Assembly: GCA_007753675.1 (NCBI GenBank)
Contig: CP036432.1
Coordinates: forward strand, 9,891,381-9,955,380
From: Stieleria magnilauensis
GTDB taxonomy: Bacteria > Planctomycetota > Planctomycetia > Pirellulales > Pirellulaceae
Direction: 5' to 3'
DNA length: 64,000 nt
Position numbers and translations under genes: made by a program. The first letter of the stretch is position 1. Each line of letters begins with the position of its first letter. The notes beneath the pieces are model-generated. The model did no database searches. It was given only the letters and a program-made list of their open reading frames with translations, and had not been told where the DNA came from. Below are positions 45,027 to 56,300 of the stretch, one piece after another.

Positions 45027-46394
45027 AGTCGAATAGCCACCGTCCAGCGGCTCGCTCGCGACCTCGAATGCCGCACCTTTTTTCAAGGGATCACGCGACT
45101 TCCAAACTTGGCCGTCGGGAAACCGGTGCCGCTGGAGAAAGCTCGGCAGAAACTCGAGTCCCCAACCCGCTGCGGTCGGCGTGACGTAACAGCCGTCGCG
45201 CGTCGTGACGGGATGCTCGACGGCTTCCTGCAGAAAGTCGATGTATTCGACCAGCTGCGTGTCGGAGTGTCCGGCCACGGCGATCTGGTCCCACAGCCCG
45301 TAATGCTGAATCATGTTGCACAGCGCGATGCCGCCGCCGTGGGGGCACACCGGCACGCCAAACTTCGCCGCCATCAAGATGATCGCCATCACGTCGTTGA
45401 CCCCCGCGACGCGGACGGCGTCGATCTGGCAATACTCGATCGCGCCGCTTTTGAGCAACTGTTTGAAAATGACGGGCGAAGCGGCTTGTTCACCACAGGC
45501 GAATCCAAAATCCGCATCGGCAAACGTCTCGGCAAGTTCGACGTAGCCGAGCACATCATCGCGGGCGATCGGCTCTTCGATCCACTTCAACCCGTACGGG
45601 CGATAGCGTTCGATATGACGCTTCGCCTCGTCGAGCCCCCAATACTGATTCGCGTCTACCATCAGGTTACAGTCCGGACCGATCGCGTCGCGCATGAAAC
45701 GAATCCGTGCCACGTCCTGATCCGAATCCTGCCCGACCTTCAGCTTGAACGAATCAAAACCTTGCATTTGCAGCTTGCGAATCGTCGCCAGAATCTGTTC
45801 GTCGCTCAGCCCCAGCCAGCCGGCGGTGCAGTAGGCCTTGGGGCCGCGCGGATTCATTTCGGCTTCGCGCTGTTTGACCGTCGAGCGCCGCTCTTGCAGC
45901 AGTGCCACCGCCTCGTCGCGGCTAAGCGCGTCACGAATGTTTCGCCAATCGATGCAGTCGGCGACGAATTCCGGTTCCAGATCGACCAACAATTTCCAAA
46001 GGGGTTTGTCGAGCGACTTGGCCCACAGGTCCCACATCGCATTCAAGACCGCGCCGGCTGCCATCCGAAACACGCCGTCGTGCAGCCAACGCAATTGATG
46101 GTGGTCGATCAACCGTCGATACAAATCGATCGGGGCTGCGGCAAAGTCTTGCAGGTCGGATCCGATCACCAGTTGGCACAAATCCTTGATCCCGTGACAG
46201 ACCCAATCCGTTCCCGCGCCGACGGTGAACACCACCGACACGCCTCGCAAGCCGGCATCGGTTTCCAGGTGCAACAGCGCCGACGAATAGTCCGGTTGTT
46301 TGTGAAACGGGTCGGACCCGAGCAACTGATCGGAGGTGGGAACACGGAGGTCGATGACGTCCGCTGAAGTGATCATGATTTTTGGATTGGACAT
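45024..46394 (-). CDS. enolase-superfamily dehydratase, L-fuconate dehydratase-like
   Basis: The start at 46394 (MSNPKIMITSADV) is tentative: 46376 and 46430 are also possible, and no clear Shine-Dalgarno helps. The product is about 456 residues. The N-terminus (ADVIDLRVPTSDQLLGSDP) and the motif GWLGLSDEQI match FucD/ENOSF1-type dehydratases. Enolase-superfamily catalytic positions are visible: the KLK pair in FKLKVG (about 217-219), metal ligands in MVDANQ (about 245), WIEEP (about 271) and CGEQ (about 298), and a histidine in CPHGGGI (about 349). It should dehydrate L-fuconate or a related sugar acid. The TauE/SafE-type permease gene is directly upstream on the same strand. Confidence 0.85.
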   Translation of the reverse strand: MSNPKIMITSADVIDLRVPTSDQLLGSDPFHKQPDYSSALLHLETDAGLRGVSVVFTVGAGTDWVCHGIKDLCQLVIGSDLQDFAAAPIDLYRRLIDHHQLRWLHDGVFRMAAGAVLNAMWDLWAKSLDKPLWKLLVDLEPEFVADCIDWRNIRDALSRDEAVALLQERRSTVKQREAEMNPRGPKAYCTAGWLGLSDEQILATIRKLQMQGFDSFKLKVGQDSDQDVARIRFMRDAIGPDCNLMVDANQYWGLDEAKRHIERYRPYGLKWIEEPIARDDVLGYVELAETFADADFGFACGEQAASPVIFKQLLKSGAIEYCQIDAVRVAGVNDVMAIILMAAKFGVPVCPHGGGIALCNMIQHYGLWDQIAVAGHSDTQLVEYIDFLQEAVEHPVTTRDGCYVTPTAAGWGLEFLPSFLQRHRFPDGQVWKSRDPLKKGAAFEVASEPLDGGYST

Positions 46395-46426
46395 ACTGGC
46401 AGCGAGTTTAGAGCAACAAGGGGCGT

Positions 46427-47194
46427 TCATCCCAACCATTGATAGACACTGGTGACGATCAGTTTCAGGCCCGTCGCGATCATCACCACGATCAGGAATC
46501 CGAAGATCAGACGGTTGCCCTTTTTGATCGCCAGCTTCGCACCGACGACACCGCCGATCACGTTACCGACCGCCATCACCAAGCCGGGCAACCAGTCGAT
46601 CAAGCCATAAATCGCGAACATCACCGTCGCCGCCAGCGTGACCAAAAAACCGATCCAATTCTTGACCGCGTTGGACGCCACCAAATCGCCGCTGTTGGTC
46701 AAACTCATCGCCAACAGTATCAGGATCCCCATCCCGGCTTGGATAAAGCCGACGTAGATGCCGATGGCGAAAAAGACCGGTTTGATCCACCGCCTGGAAC
46801 TGACCGAACCCACGTTCGCCGCCGCAATTCGCTTGGGATTGAGCATCAGTACCACCGCCATCACCAAGAAGATCGCGCCGAACACGGGCTCAAAGGCGTC
46901 CGGCGGTAAATAGACCGCCAACCAAGCCCCGACGGGGACCCCCAACATCGTCGGAAACGTCAGACGGTTGGCAAGTTCGCGATCCAGGTGCCCGTGTCTG
47001 TGAAAGGTCACGACGGCGGCACCGCTGGAAAACAGCACGGCGACGCGGTTGGTGCCGTTGGCAATTTTCGGATCCAATCCGAACAGCATCAATGCCGGCA
47101 ACGTCATGAACGAGCCCCCGCCGGCGATCGTGTTCACCACGCCGGCCAGAAACCCCGCAACGATCAAAAGCAGATACCAGACGACTTCATTCAC
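46427..47194 (-). CDS. TauE/SafE-family membrane permease
   Basis: The GTG at 47194 gives a 255-residue protein that opens in the usual TauE way, VVWYLLLIVAGFLAGVVNTIAGGGSFMTLPAL. A longer frame to 47278 adds residues with no family resemblance. The NTIAGGGS motif and about eight hydrophobic segments fit the sulfite/organosulfonate exporter family (former UPF0721). Members export or take up sulfite, sulfoacetate or related anions; the substrate is unknown. The start overlaps the end of a short remnant frame at 47187. The next gene downstream is the L-fuconate dehydratase-like enzyme. Confidence 0.85.
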   Translation of the reverse strand: MNEVVWYLLLIVAGFLAGVVNTIAGGGSFMTLPALMLFGLDPKIANGTNRVAVLFSSGAAVVTFHRHGHLDRELANRLTFPTMLGVPVGAWLAVYLPPDAFEPVFGAIFLVMAVVLMLNPKRIAAANVGSVSSRRWIKPVFFAIGIYVGFIQAGMGILILLAMSLTNSGDLVASNAVKNWIGFLVTLAATVMFAIYGLIDWLPGLVMAVGNVIGGVVGAKLAIKKGNRLIFGFLIVVMIATGLKLIVTSVYQWLG

Positions 47195-47372
47195 CCTTTG
47201 TGATGCAATACAGAGGCTCGTCGCCGCGCAGAAAAAGCTCGCTGCCGACAATCGCTGCCGACGCACTGACCTTCTCACCGATTCGGTTGACGGCGATCAT
47301 TTGTGGAATCTGCGAATGTTCGATCACCAGCGTCACGCCGTCAAGGTCGGTCACAGATTCAGTCGTCAACAC
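47187..47372 (-). pseudogene. C-terminal fragment resembling a PQQ-like beta-propeller protein
   Basis: A short frame (61 residues from a GTG) in which VTDLDGVTLVIEH ... VSASAAIVGSELFLRGDEPLYCI has the alternating blade pattern and ending of PQQ-like beta-propeller proteins. The rest of such a gene is absent: the sequence upstream on this strand is the 3' end of the giant surface protein gene. It overlaps the GTG start of the permease by 8 bp. It is either a remnant left by a deletion or a chance frame; I favour a remnant. Confidence 0.4.
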
Positions 47373-47380
47373 TGATGACG

Positions 47381-50300
47381 CTATTCGGGCAGACTTCGCA
47401 AGAAATGCAGGCCGAAATGCCCGTAGTCCTGGCCGTCAACGTCACCGTCGCCATCGAAATCCAGATCGGCGTCAAAACCTTGCATGCCTTCCTGCTTCAG
47501 AAAGGAGAGTCCGAAGCGGCCGTAGTCTTGACCGTCAACGTCGCGGTCACCGTCGCTATCACCGAAGAACCGGAAAAAGCTGTCGACAAAGTCGACCGCC
47601 AAGCCAGAAGTATTCGACCCGCTGACCGCATCGCGTTTGACTCGTATTCGATAATTTCCATCCGCGAGTGAACCGCCGACGAAAGTTTGGGGATCAAACT
47701 GAATGGTCGCAATCGTCCGTCCGGCCACTTCGCTCGTCGTAAACGCGGGCGCAAACGCAACACCACCGACAGGCTCAATCTCGATTGCGTTCGACTGCAG
47801 CGTCACAACGGAATCGAACCGAACTTGGATTGTACGGATCGACGAACGCTGCGCGGTTCCGTCGTCATAGACGACGTCTTCTACTTCTGGGCGAAACACG
47901 ATCTCGAAGGATGCGTTGGCTGTGCCGGACAACGGGCCGTTGGCGGCGTTTGTGCCATTGGAATCGGTGACCGTGACTTCAATGTGACGTGTGTCCGTGG
48001 TCGGTTGGTCGCTGGTGTTCTGGTATTCGAGCAACGAGAGTGCGATCTTGTAATCCGCCAGAGACGCATTGCCGGTCAGAGTGATCGTGCCGGTGGTCGT
48101 GTCAAAACTTCCTGCCGAGATCGAAGCGGGCAGCCCCGCGGCAATGCTTAGCAGATCCGCGTTCGATTGGTAGCCGTTAACGATTCTGGCCGTTGCACGG
48201 GTCCAATTTGCATCGTCAACATCTGAGACGCCCAGGTCCGCCGCGGAAAACACCCGCTGCGGGGGTTCGCCGGCCAGATAGTCTGGAGGGTCGGGCAATG
48301 AAACGCTGGGGGCATCGTTGACCGGTTCGACCGTGACGGTCGCCTTACGCGTCAGCACGCCGTTGTCCGAAGGCGTGCTGAAATCACCGTCAGCACCGGG
48401 GTCGATGATCTGTACTTCAATCACAGCTTGTCCAAACGCGTGTTCGATCGGTGAAAACACAACCGATCCAACGTCGCTCGGGTAAAGGTAGGTCACCGTC
48501 GGCGCGGCAAGTAAGTTTGTATCCGAGCTGGTCGCATCGATCTCAAGTATCCGGCCGAGCGAATTGTAGGACAACAGATTGTTCAGCTGCAACGTGCTTG
48601 TGTTGCTGTCTTCCAGAACAATCTGGTTGGTTGTCGGCGCGATATGCGACAAGTCTTTGACGGTCACCGAGAGCGGCAGACTTTCGGCACCGTCATAGTT
48701 GCTTCCGGCCACGGCAGTGGGTGCAAGCGAGAGTGCAATCAACTGATCGCCGTCGCTCTCGTGATCCATCACACCGACAATCTCGACGGTTTGGGGGAGA
48801 AACCAATTGTCCGTCGTGAACATCAGCTGTGTTGTGATCGGTATCGCTTCGTTCTCGTCGGCACTGGTGATGGTGACGGTCACATCCGTTGTCGGAGCAA
48901 TGTTGAGGGCAACTTCAAAGCTGTCCCGCGTGCTCTCCATGATGCCCTCTTCGAACACCACGGTTTCGTTGTTGGATTCGATGACCGAGACGCCCGGTGC
49001 GGAGGATGAGCCCGGCAAGACGGTAAAGAAGGACGTGAATGGATTTGCCAGCGGATTTCCAGCTGCATCGCGGATCGCGTCATAGAGGGTCAACTGGTAC
49101 TCGCCCGGCGGCAACGTTTGCAAGACATCAACCTGCACAAACGGGTTGCCTAGCAAGTATCGTGGTTGCAGCACGTAGAGAACGTCGTCCGTATTGCCGA
49201 ACTGTGCGTCATCGCCACTGTCGCGCAGTTCGTAGGACGTTGCGGCAGTTGCCGTGACTGCATTGAGTTCTTCGTCAAACGTGACTCGGATCGTAGGGAC
49301 ATCAAAGAGGACATCGTTCTGATCCGGAAGAATCGAAAGAACGTTTGGCGGATCGATGTCCGAACTGTCTCCACGGAACTCATAGGCTCCGATGTCTGCA
49401 AAACCAGGTCTGAGGACAAACCGTTGTGAATCAAATTGATTCAAATCTGCGACGCGGTTGGAATCCGCATAGACAAACAGCTGTCCAGAACCGCTCGAGA
49501 TTCCGGCGATCGGAGAGAGTCCCGTTGGAACATCGCCGTAGTGGAAGATGATTTCGCCGGACTTTTTCAGTGTTGCCGAAAACTGAACCTCCTGCGTGCG
49601 GTCGCTTGATAACGAGACATCCCATCGAATCGTCACCTGTTCTGCAATCGAAGTGTCCACGTAGACGTTGTCGCCCGCTCCCCAGTTGTCGATCGCACCC
49701 CAAAGCGGCGCGATTCTGGCTTGGTTCTTGAAGTTCGCCTCCGTCGGTTCTCGAAACCAGGTGATATTGCCTAGGTCAATGAATCCGTTCGTCGATACAC
49801 CGACCGAGGAGTACGAGTTTCCATAGAATGGAAACGAGAAGGGCAAGTTGATCGGGAAGGTTCCGTCAGAAGTCCAATTCAAGGCGGACCCAACGGCAGC
49901 GAACTGGTTATTCTCGAGCGATTCGGCGACATAGTCAGGCGATCCGAGGTTGATTGTCGACGGGTCATCGAGTCGCGAAGAACCGAGTCGATCGCTCACC
50001 GGAGCAGACCATGAATGTGCCCGGTCGATTGCGGGTGATTGGGCATTCAGAATCAAATTGTCATCTTGGCTGCCATCAACACCGGCGATCGTGTCGTAAC
50101 CAAAAATGTTGTCGCTTCCATCGAAGTCGACGAAGTTTGGGTTCGCGGTAAGGCTCGCGGCATCTTGAGAACTGACGTTCTGCCAGTCCGCCAGCGTCGT
50201 GGCGTCCACGCCCGCCCAGGAACCTGTTTTTGCCGCTCCGGTCGCGAGGTGCACCAGGTTGTAATCGCTGTCGACACCCGTTTGGCTGGCGGCGTTGACG

Positions 50301-53300
50301 AACAAGGCGTAGCCTCCTTCGACCGCGACGATATTATTGTGAAGTAACACGTCCGGTGATCCGGCAGTAATCCGAATGCCGTCGCCGACTTCCTGATAGA
50401 TGGTGTTGTTGACCACCTCGAACTTGGGGCTGAAATTGTCGAAGAAAATCCCCTGGTTCGTGTTGCCGTAGATCAGATTGTTGATCGCCTTGCTCCGGAC
50501 CGAAGCGCCTAAATAGGCGTGAATCAGTATGCCGACGGAATTGTCGAACGATGTGTTCGCTTCGATGTGCGTTTGGTTGTCGGCCACGATCCCCGCGGCG
50601 GAGTTGTTGTAGACTCGGTTGTTGCGGACGATCGGATTCCATGAGTTTTGCACCTCGATCCCGTTCAGATTTCCGTAAGCGACGTTTCCATCGGCAATGG
50701 CTCCATCGTTTAGGAGGATCCCGCTGCCGGAGTTATCATAAGCGTCGTTCTTGAACAGCTGCACATTGCCGCTAACTTTGATCCCTGTTGTGTTGGAATC
50801 GGCTTCGTTGTTTCGCAGAACGACTTCTCCGGTGGCGGACATTCCGGTCACGTTGCCGTAGGCACGATTGTCCGTGACCGTCGACGCGCTTCCGATCGCA
50901 CCGTTGATGTCCAATCCGGTCCCGGTGTTGTTGTAGAACTCGTTGTCGAACACCTGCATGCCCAGTCCGATCAACTTGGCGCCGACGTAGTGCCCGTGAA
51001 TCAAGTTGCGCGTCAGCGCTGCTCCGTTAGCGTTAATTGAAATGCCAGATTCGAAAACGGTTCCGCCGCTGGGATCGAAGAAATCGCTGTCTGATAGTGT
51101 CGCTCCGTCGTTGGTCTGACCGAGAATCAGTTCTTCGCGAGCGTTCTGGTAAATTCGCGAATGCAGTACTTGCAAGTTGTCACTGTCGGAACCAGTTCCG
51201 GCATGAACTCCATAGTGGCCTCCAGTAATCGAGAGGTATTCGAGCGTGAGGTCATCTCCGTTGACGAGTTCGATCACATTGTTTCCCGAGATCTGGTTCC
51301 CCCGATCGAGCACGCTATGGTGATCGAGCTGCGAGGCGCCGACGATTCGGACACCGGAATCTTCCGCCGTCAGGTTGATGGTCTGCAACACCGGATAGAT
51401 TCCGGTGTCAATATAAATGACATCATTCGGATCAAGGTCAAATGCTTCAATGAGCGCGCGTGGGCTTGCCATCGGGCTGTCCGGGCTTTTTCCCGATTTC
51501 CGATTGTCGCCGACAGACGACGTGAATTCGTTGTCGCTTAGATCCGAGTCTCCCACGTAATACACGTTGCCATCGTTGACGATGTAGAACGGCGCATCGC
51601 TGACACTCTGGAGGCCGCCGGAACTCACCCCAACCATCAACCGATACTCCATATCGACAGGCACACCGGAGATCGTCCAGGAGTATTCGCCACTATTCAC
51701 CACGCATGCGATTGGGTATTGCTGACCGGAAAGGTCGTCAATGATCGTCAGGTCAATGAAATCGGAAGACGGGACTCCGGAGGTGTTCCAACGCAGATCG
51801 ATCGTCTGGCCCGACTCGAACTTTTGGAATCCGATCGGATCGATGACTTGAATGATCTGAGCGGCACTGATTGCGGCCTCGTCGGTGTTCCCATACGCAC
51901 CGAGATTGATTCGCGATCCGTTGGGCGATGGTTCCAGCGCGTAAGGCCCGGTCGGATCGCCGCGGTCAATTGCCGGTGAGCTACCGATCAGGTGGAAGTC
52001 ATCATCGATCGACCTGTCTCCTACAATCTCCACCATGTGAATCGCGTCGGCTACGACGACGCCGCCCCCGACGAAATCGCGCAGCACGATGGTGACGGTG
52101 TCACTCGAGGGACTGACAATCGCAATGTTCTCCCACGTGCTGCCGGCATCCGTGAAGTCGTTTGGTGAAGTTTGTTGATTCACTCGTTTCCAGCCGACCG
52201 GCATGTCCGTTTCCGAAGCACCATCGTGGATCTGATAGGGAACGGTTCCGGCGTCAAAACGCGGTTTCCAAGTTGCGGCAACCTGATAGGTGAATCCTGG
52301 CGTCAGTCCCGTAACGGTCCACCGAGCGATGTTTCCGCCCGTTCCAGGAACGCTCGAACTCTGGTAGTCACCGCCGTGGGCGCTGCCATCGGTCACAGAA
52401 CTCCAAGCGGTTCCAAACGTGGCAAAACCGGCTTCGCCGTCGTCGATAATTTGCGCCACTCCGTTGACCGTTGTTTGGAAGCCCTGCAGATTATCCGCAC
52501 CATCGTGATCCACGAATTTCGGGTCGAAGGCCACACCACTTCCCGCCATCCCGTGCTCGTCAAATCCAAATTCGTAATACCAATCAGACCGGTCGAGGAT
52601 TTCGGTTCCCGCCCAATCGGCCAGCTTTGCCGTTCCCAATACGTTGTACAGGTTGTAATCCAGGCGAGGATCAAGTTGGCTATCGGCCGCAAACGAAATC
52701 GCGTAGGCACCGTCGCTTTGAAGGATGTTATTGCGGAAATCGAAGTCTTTCGAACCGCCCTGAATGCGAACGCTGTTACCGAACCGATGATCAATGGTGT
52801 TGTTGATGATCAGGGCATCGCCGCTGAGACCTTCCAGCAACATCGCTTGCTCGGTGTTCGCATAAACCAAGTTGCCTTGAATCTGACCGGTAAACAGCGG
52901 GCCGTTGGCACGAGAGGTGTGAACGCCGACAGGGTTGGAAAAAATCGTGTTCGCAAGCACCGTGGAACGTGCTTCGGCGCGAATTCCCGCTTCGCGGTTG
53001 CCGAATGCGCGATTTCCGCTGACGATGACATCATCGGTTGCGTGGATGCCCAGATTGTTGCGAAAGACGGTGTTTTCGGCGACAACGACGTTCGACTTCG
53101 CGTCGATGCCCAGAAGGTTGTCGTAGACCGTGTTACGTTCCACGCGAATCGTTGACCGCAACGATCCGACGTCGATTCCTTTGAAGGAGTTGGCAAAGAC
53201 GATGTTGTCAGAGATGACCCCGACGAACGCAGAGTCCGATAGGTTGGCGGAAATCCCGGTGCTGTTTCCAAAGATCCGGTTGTGCGTGATCGTGGTTCCC

Positions 53301-56300
53301 GTATCGCTGCCCAGGTTGTATTGGATCCCATAAACGGTGTTGCTGTAGACCCAGTTGCGGGCGACCTGATTTCCATGACCAGCGAGGACAATGCCAAAGT
53401 AGTGTCCATGAATCTTGCTGTCGTGCAACACGGCGGCGCCACCGCGCAGTTGCATCCCAATGAAATCGGACCAACTGGGATCGAAAACTTCGCTTCTCAG
53501 CAAAGTAAATCGCTCGTTGCCCGCGCCGATCCAAATCTCTTCATGACGGTTAGAAAAGATTCTTGAGTCCTGGATCGTCAGATCGTCGCTGTCGGCGTTG
53601 TCGGCCGCGAAGATTCCGCGCGAGCCGCCGCTCAATGACAGGAACTCGAACGTAATGTCATCGGCATCCCGTAATTCGAAAACATAACTCCCGACACTCA
53701 GGTTGGAGCGATCAAGATGGGATTGATGGCCGGATTGAGACGCCCCCACAATGGTCACACCGGAATCGGCAGAGGTCAAAATGATGTTGCCGAGCAGCGA
53801 ATAGGTGCCCGTATCGATCGAGATGACATCGCCAGCATCCAGATCGTAAGCCTCGACCAAGGCTCGCAAGCTAGACATCGGGCTGTCGGGAGACTTTCCA
53901 AAGTTGCGATTGTTGCCTGCGACCGTCGTGAATTCGTTATCGCTCAAGTCCTGGTCATCTGGGATGTTCACATAGTAGCTGTTGCCATCGTTGGCAATCT
54001 GAATGGGCTCATTTGAAATTCCAGTTGGCAAGCTGCCCTGATTGACCGTGATCGCGAACCGATATTCGCGATCGGCGGGCACACCGGTAATCGTCCAATC
54101 GAAAGTACCGGCGGCATCAACGTTCGAAGCGATCGGATAGGGCTGGCCGGTGAGTTCGTCGACGAGCGTAAGTGTCACATTCGCCCACGGTGTGTTGATC
54201 CGTTGGCGACGGATCTCGTTGGGCGTCAATGCCCGATCGTAAACCGCCACTTCGTCGAGCCGGCCGTCCAACGGAGTGAAGTAACCGACGCCCGAGCCGG
54301 TCCACCATCCGAGACGCAAAGGCTGGGTGCTGGGATCAAGATCATTGGTGCCGGTCGATCGTTGGGCAACCAGTTCGCCTTCCACATAGATTTTCATGCT
54401 GCCGGCGTCGCGATCGATCACTCCCGCCACGTGTTGCCATTTGCCCGACTGAAATTTCCCAGGGGGCGACTCAAGAATCTCGGCTCCTCCCTTTGTCTCC
54501 AATCGCAGCAATCCGGTCTGGCTGATCATCAACAAATAGCCGGGACTGCCGTTGGTGTTTGGTTTGTGAATCAACGGCGTCCAATAGCCAGGTGAGCGGT
54601 CCTGGTTCACCCAGAATGAGAAACTCAACTGTCTCGACGGACTGAGCGAGCCGTCGTCGGCGATTTCGATGTAATCGATGTCCGTGTTGTCGAACCTAAC
54701 CGCCGTGTCGAAACCGGATTCGAACACACCGTCGGCAGCGAGCGTCGGAGACCCGAGATACGAACCGTGCCGCAGATTGCCCGAAGCGTCTTGCGCTTGC
54801 GTCCCCGATGTCTCTCCCAGGCGATAGTATGCGATTGGATTGCCTTGAAGAATGGTACGCTGATACGAATCGTCAATCGGATCACCGATCCCGGCGACGT
54901 GCCACTGAATCTCAATGGGTTGTCCTACCTCATATTTCTGCAGGCCGCCCGGCTCAATGATCTGAACGATCTGCGCCGAACTTACCGCGGCATCCGCGGA
55001 ATTGCCGTAAGCGCCCAGATTGATCCGTCGACCATTCGGCAAAGGTTCGAGGTCAAACAAGTCAAAACGATCACCCTGGTCGATAGCCGGTGAATTGCTC
55101 GCTAGATGGAAATCGTCGTCGCCACCACCGTCGCCCACGATCGGAACCAGATGAACCGCATCGGCCGAGACCGGTTGGCCAAAATCGCTCATCACGATCG
55201 CGATGGTATTGCCGGTGGGCGTGAAGAATCCCAGGCGATTCCACGTGCTGCCCGCATCCGTGAACCCGACCGGGGGAATGCTTTGGTTGATCGCCTTCCA
55301 TCCGATCGGCGGCTTGGATTCGTCGAACGGTCCATCGTAGATTCGGTATTTGGCCGATCGCGTGTAGGCGAAATCGGCGACCCAGGTCGTCGATATTTGA
55401 TAGGTTTGACCTGCCGTTAACCCACCGAACGTCCACTGCGCAAGATTATTTCCCGTGCCCGGTTCGTTGGTTGTTTGGAAGTCACCGTCATATGCATTTG
55501 AATCCACTTCGGGAATCCAGCCGATGCCGCTGGTACTGAATCCGGCGTCGCCGTCATCAATGATCACGGCAGCACCCGTCGCAGTCGCATTAAAACCCAG
55601 CACGTCATCCACGCCGTTGTCATCGACAAATTGTGGATCGAATGATGAAGCGGTTCCGGCGAGACTATGTGTGCCGAGGCCCAAGTCGTAAAACCAATCG
55701 ACGCGACTAAGAATGTCGGAGTTGCCCAAGTCGGCCAACTTGGTCGTTCCGCCCAAGTGGTAGAGGTTGTAGTCGAAGCTCAGATTCTGTTGGCTGTCCG
55801 CCGCGAACGACAACGCATAGTCACCGTCGATATTGAGAATGTTGTTTCGGAAACTGAAATTCGAGGAAGAAATCTGGAATCGCACGGCACTTCCGGCACC
55901 ATGGTCGATCGTGTTATTGACGATCTGAGAGCCCGCAACAAGACGCTCCAGCAGCATCGCGTGCGTCGCGTTGTCATACACAATATTGCCACTCACCAGA
56001 CCCGAATAGCCGGAACCAAGGGTCTGGATGCCGATTTGGTTGGAGTACACCTGGTTGCCGAGTACACGTGCGAGTGTCTCCGCCTGGATCCCGACTTGGG
56101 TGTTGCCATAGACGCGATTTCCAGTGACGACACTATCGTCCGTCGAATGGATTCCGATACTATTTCGAAACACGTCGTTGTCCGCGAAACGTACGTTGTA
56201 CCTGGTGTCGATACCACGGGCATTGTCATAGATCGCATTGCGTTCGACTCGAATCAGCGCTCGCAATGCTCCCACATCGATTCCTCTGAACGAATTGGCA

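Noticed and set aside
44747-45076. 109-residue minus-strand frame upstream of the enolase end
   Set aside because: Overlaps the truncated plus-strand frame and lacks any conserved feature.
45108-46367. 419-residue plus-strand frame opposite the enolase gene
   Set aside because: Antisense shadow; the minus-strand product has intact catalytic motifs.
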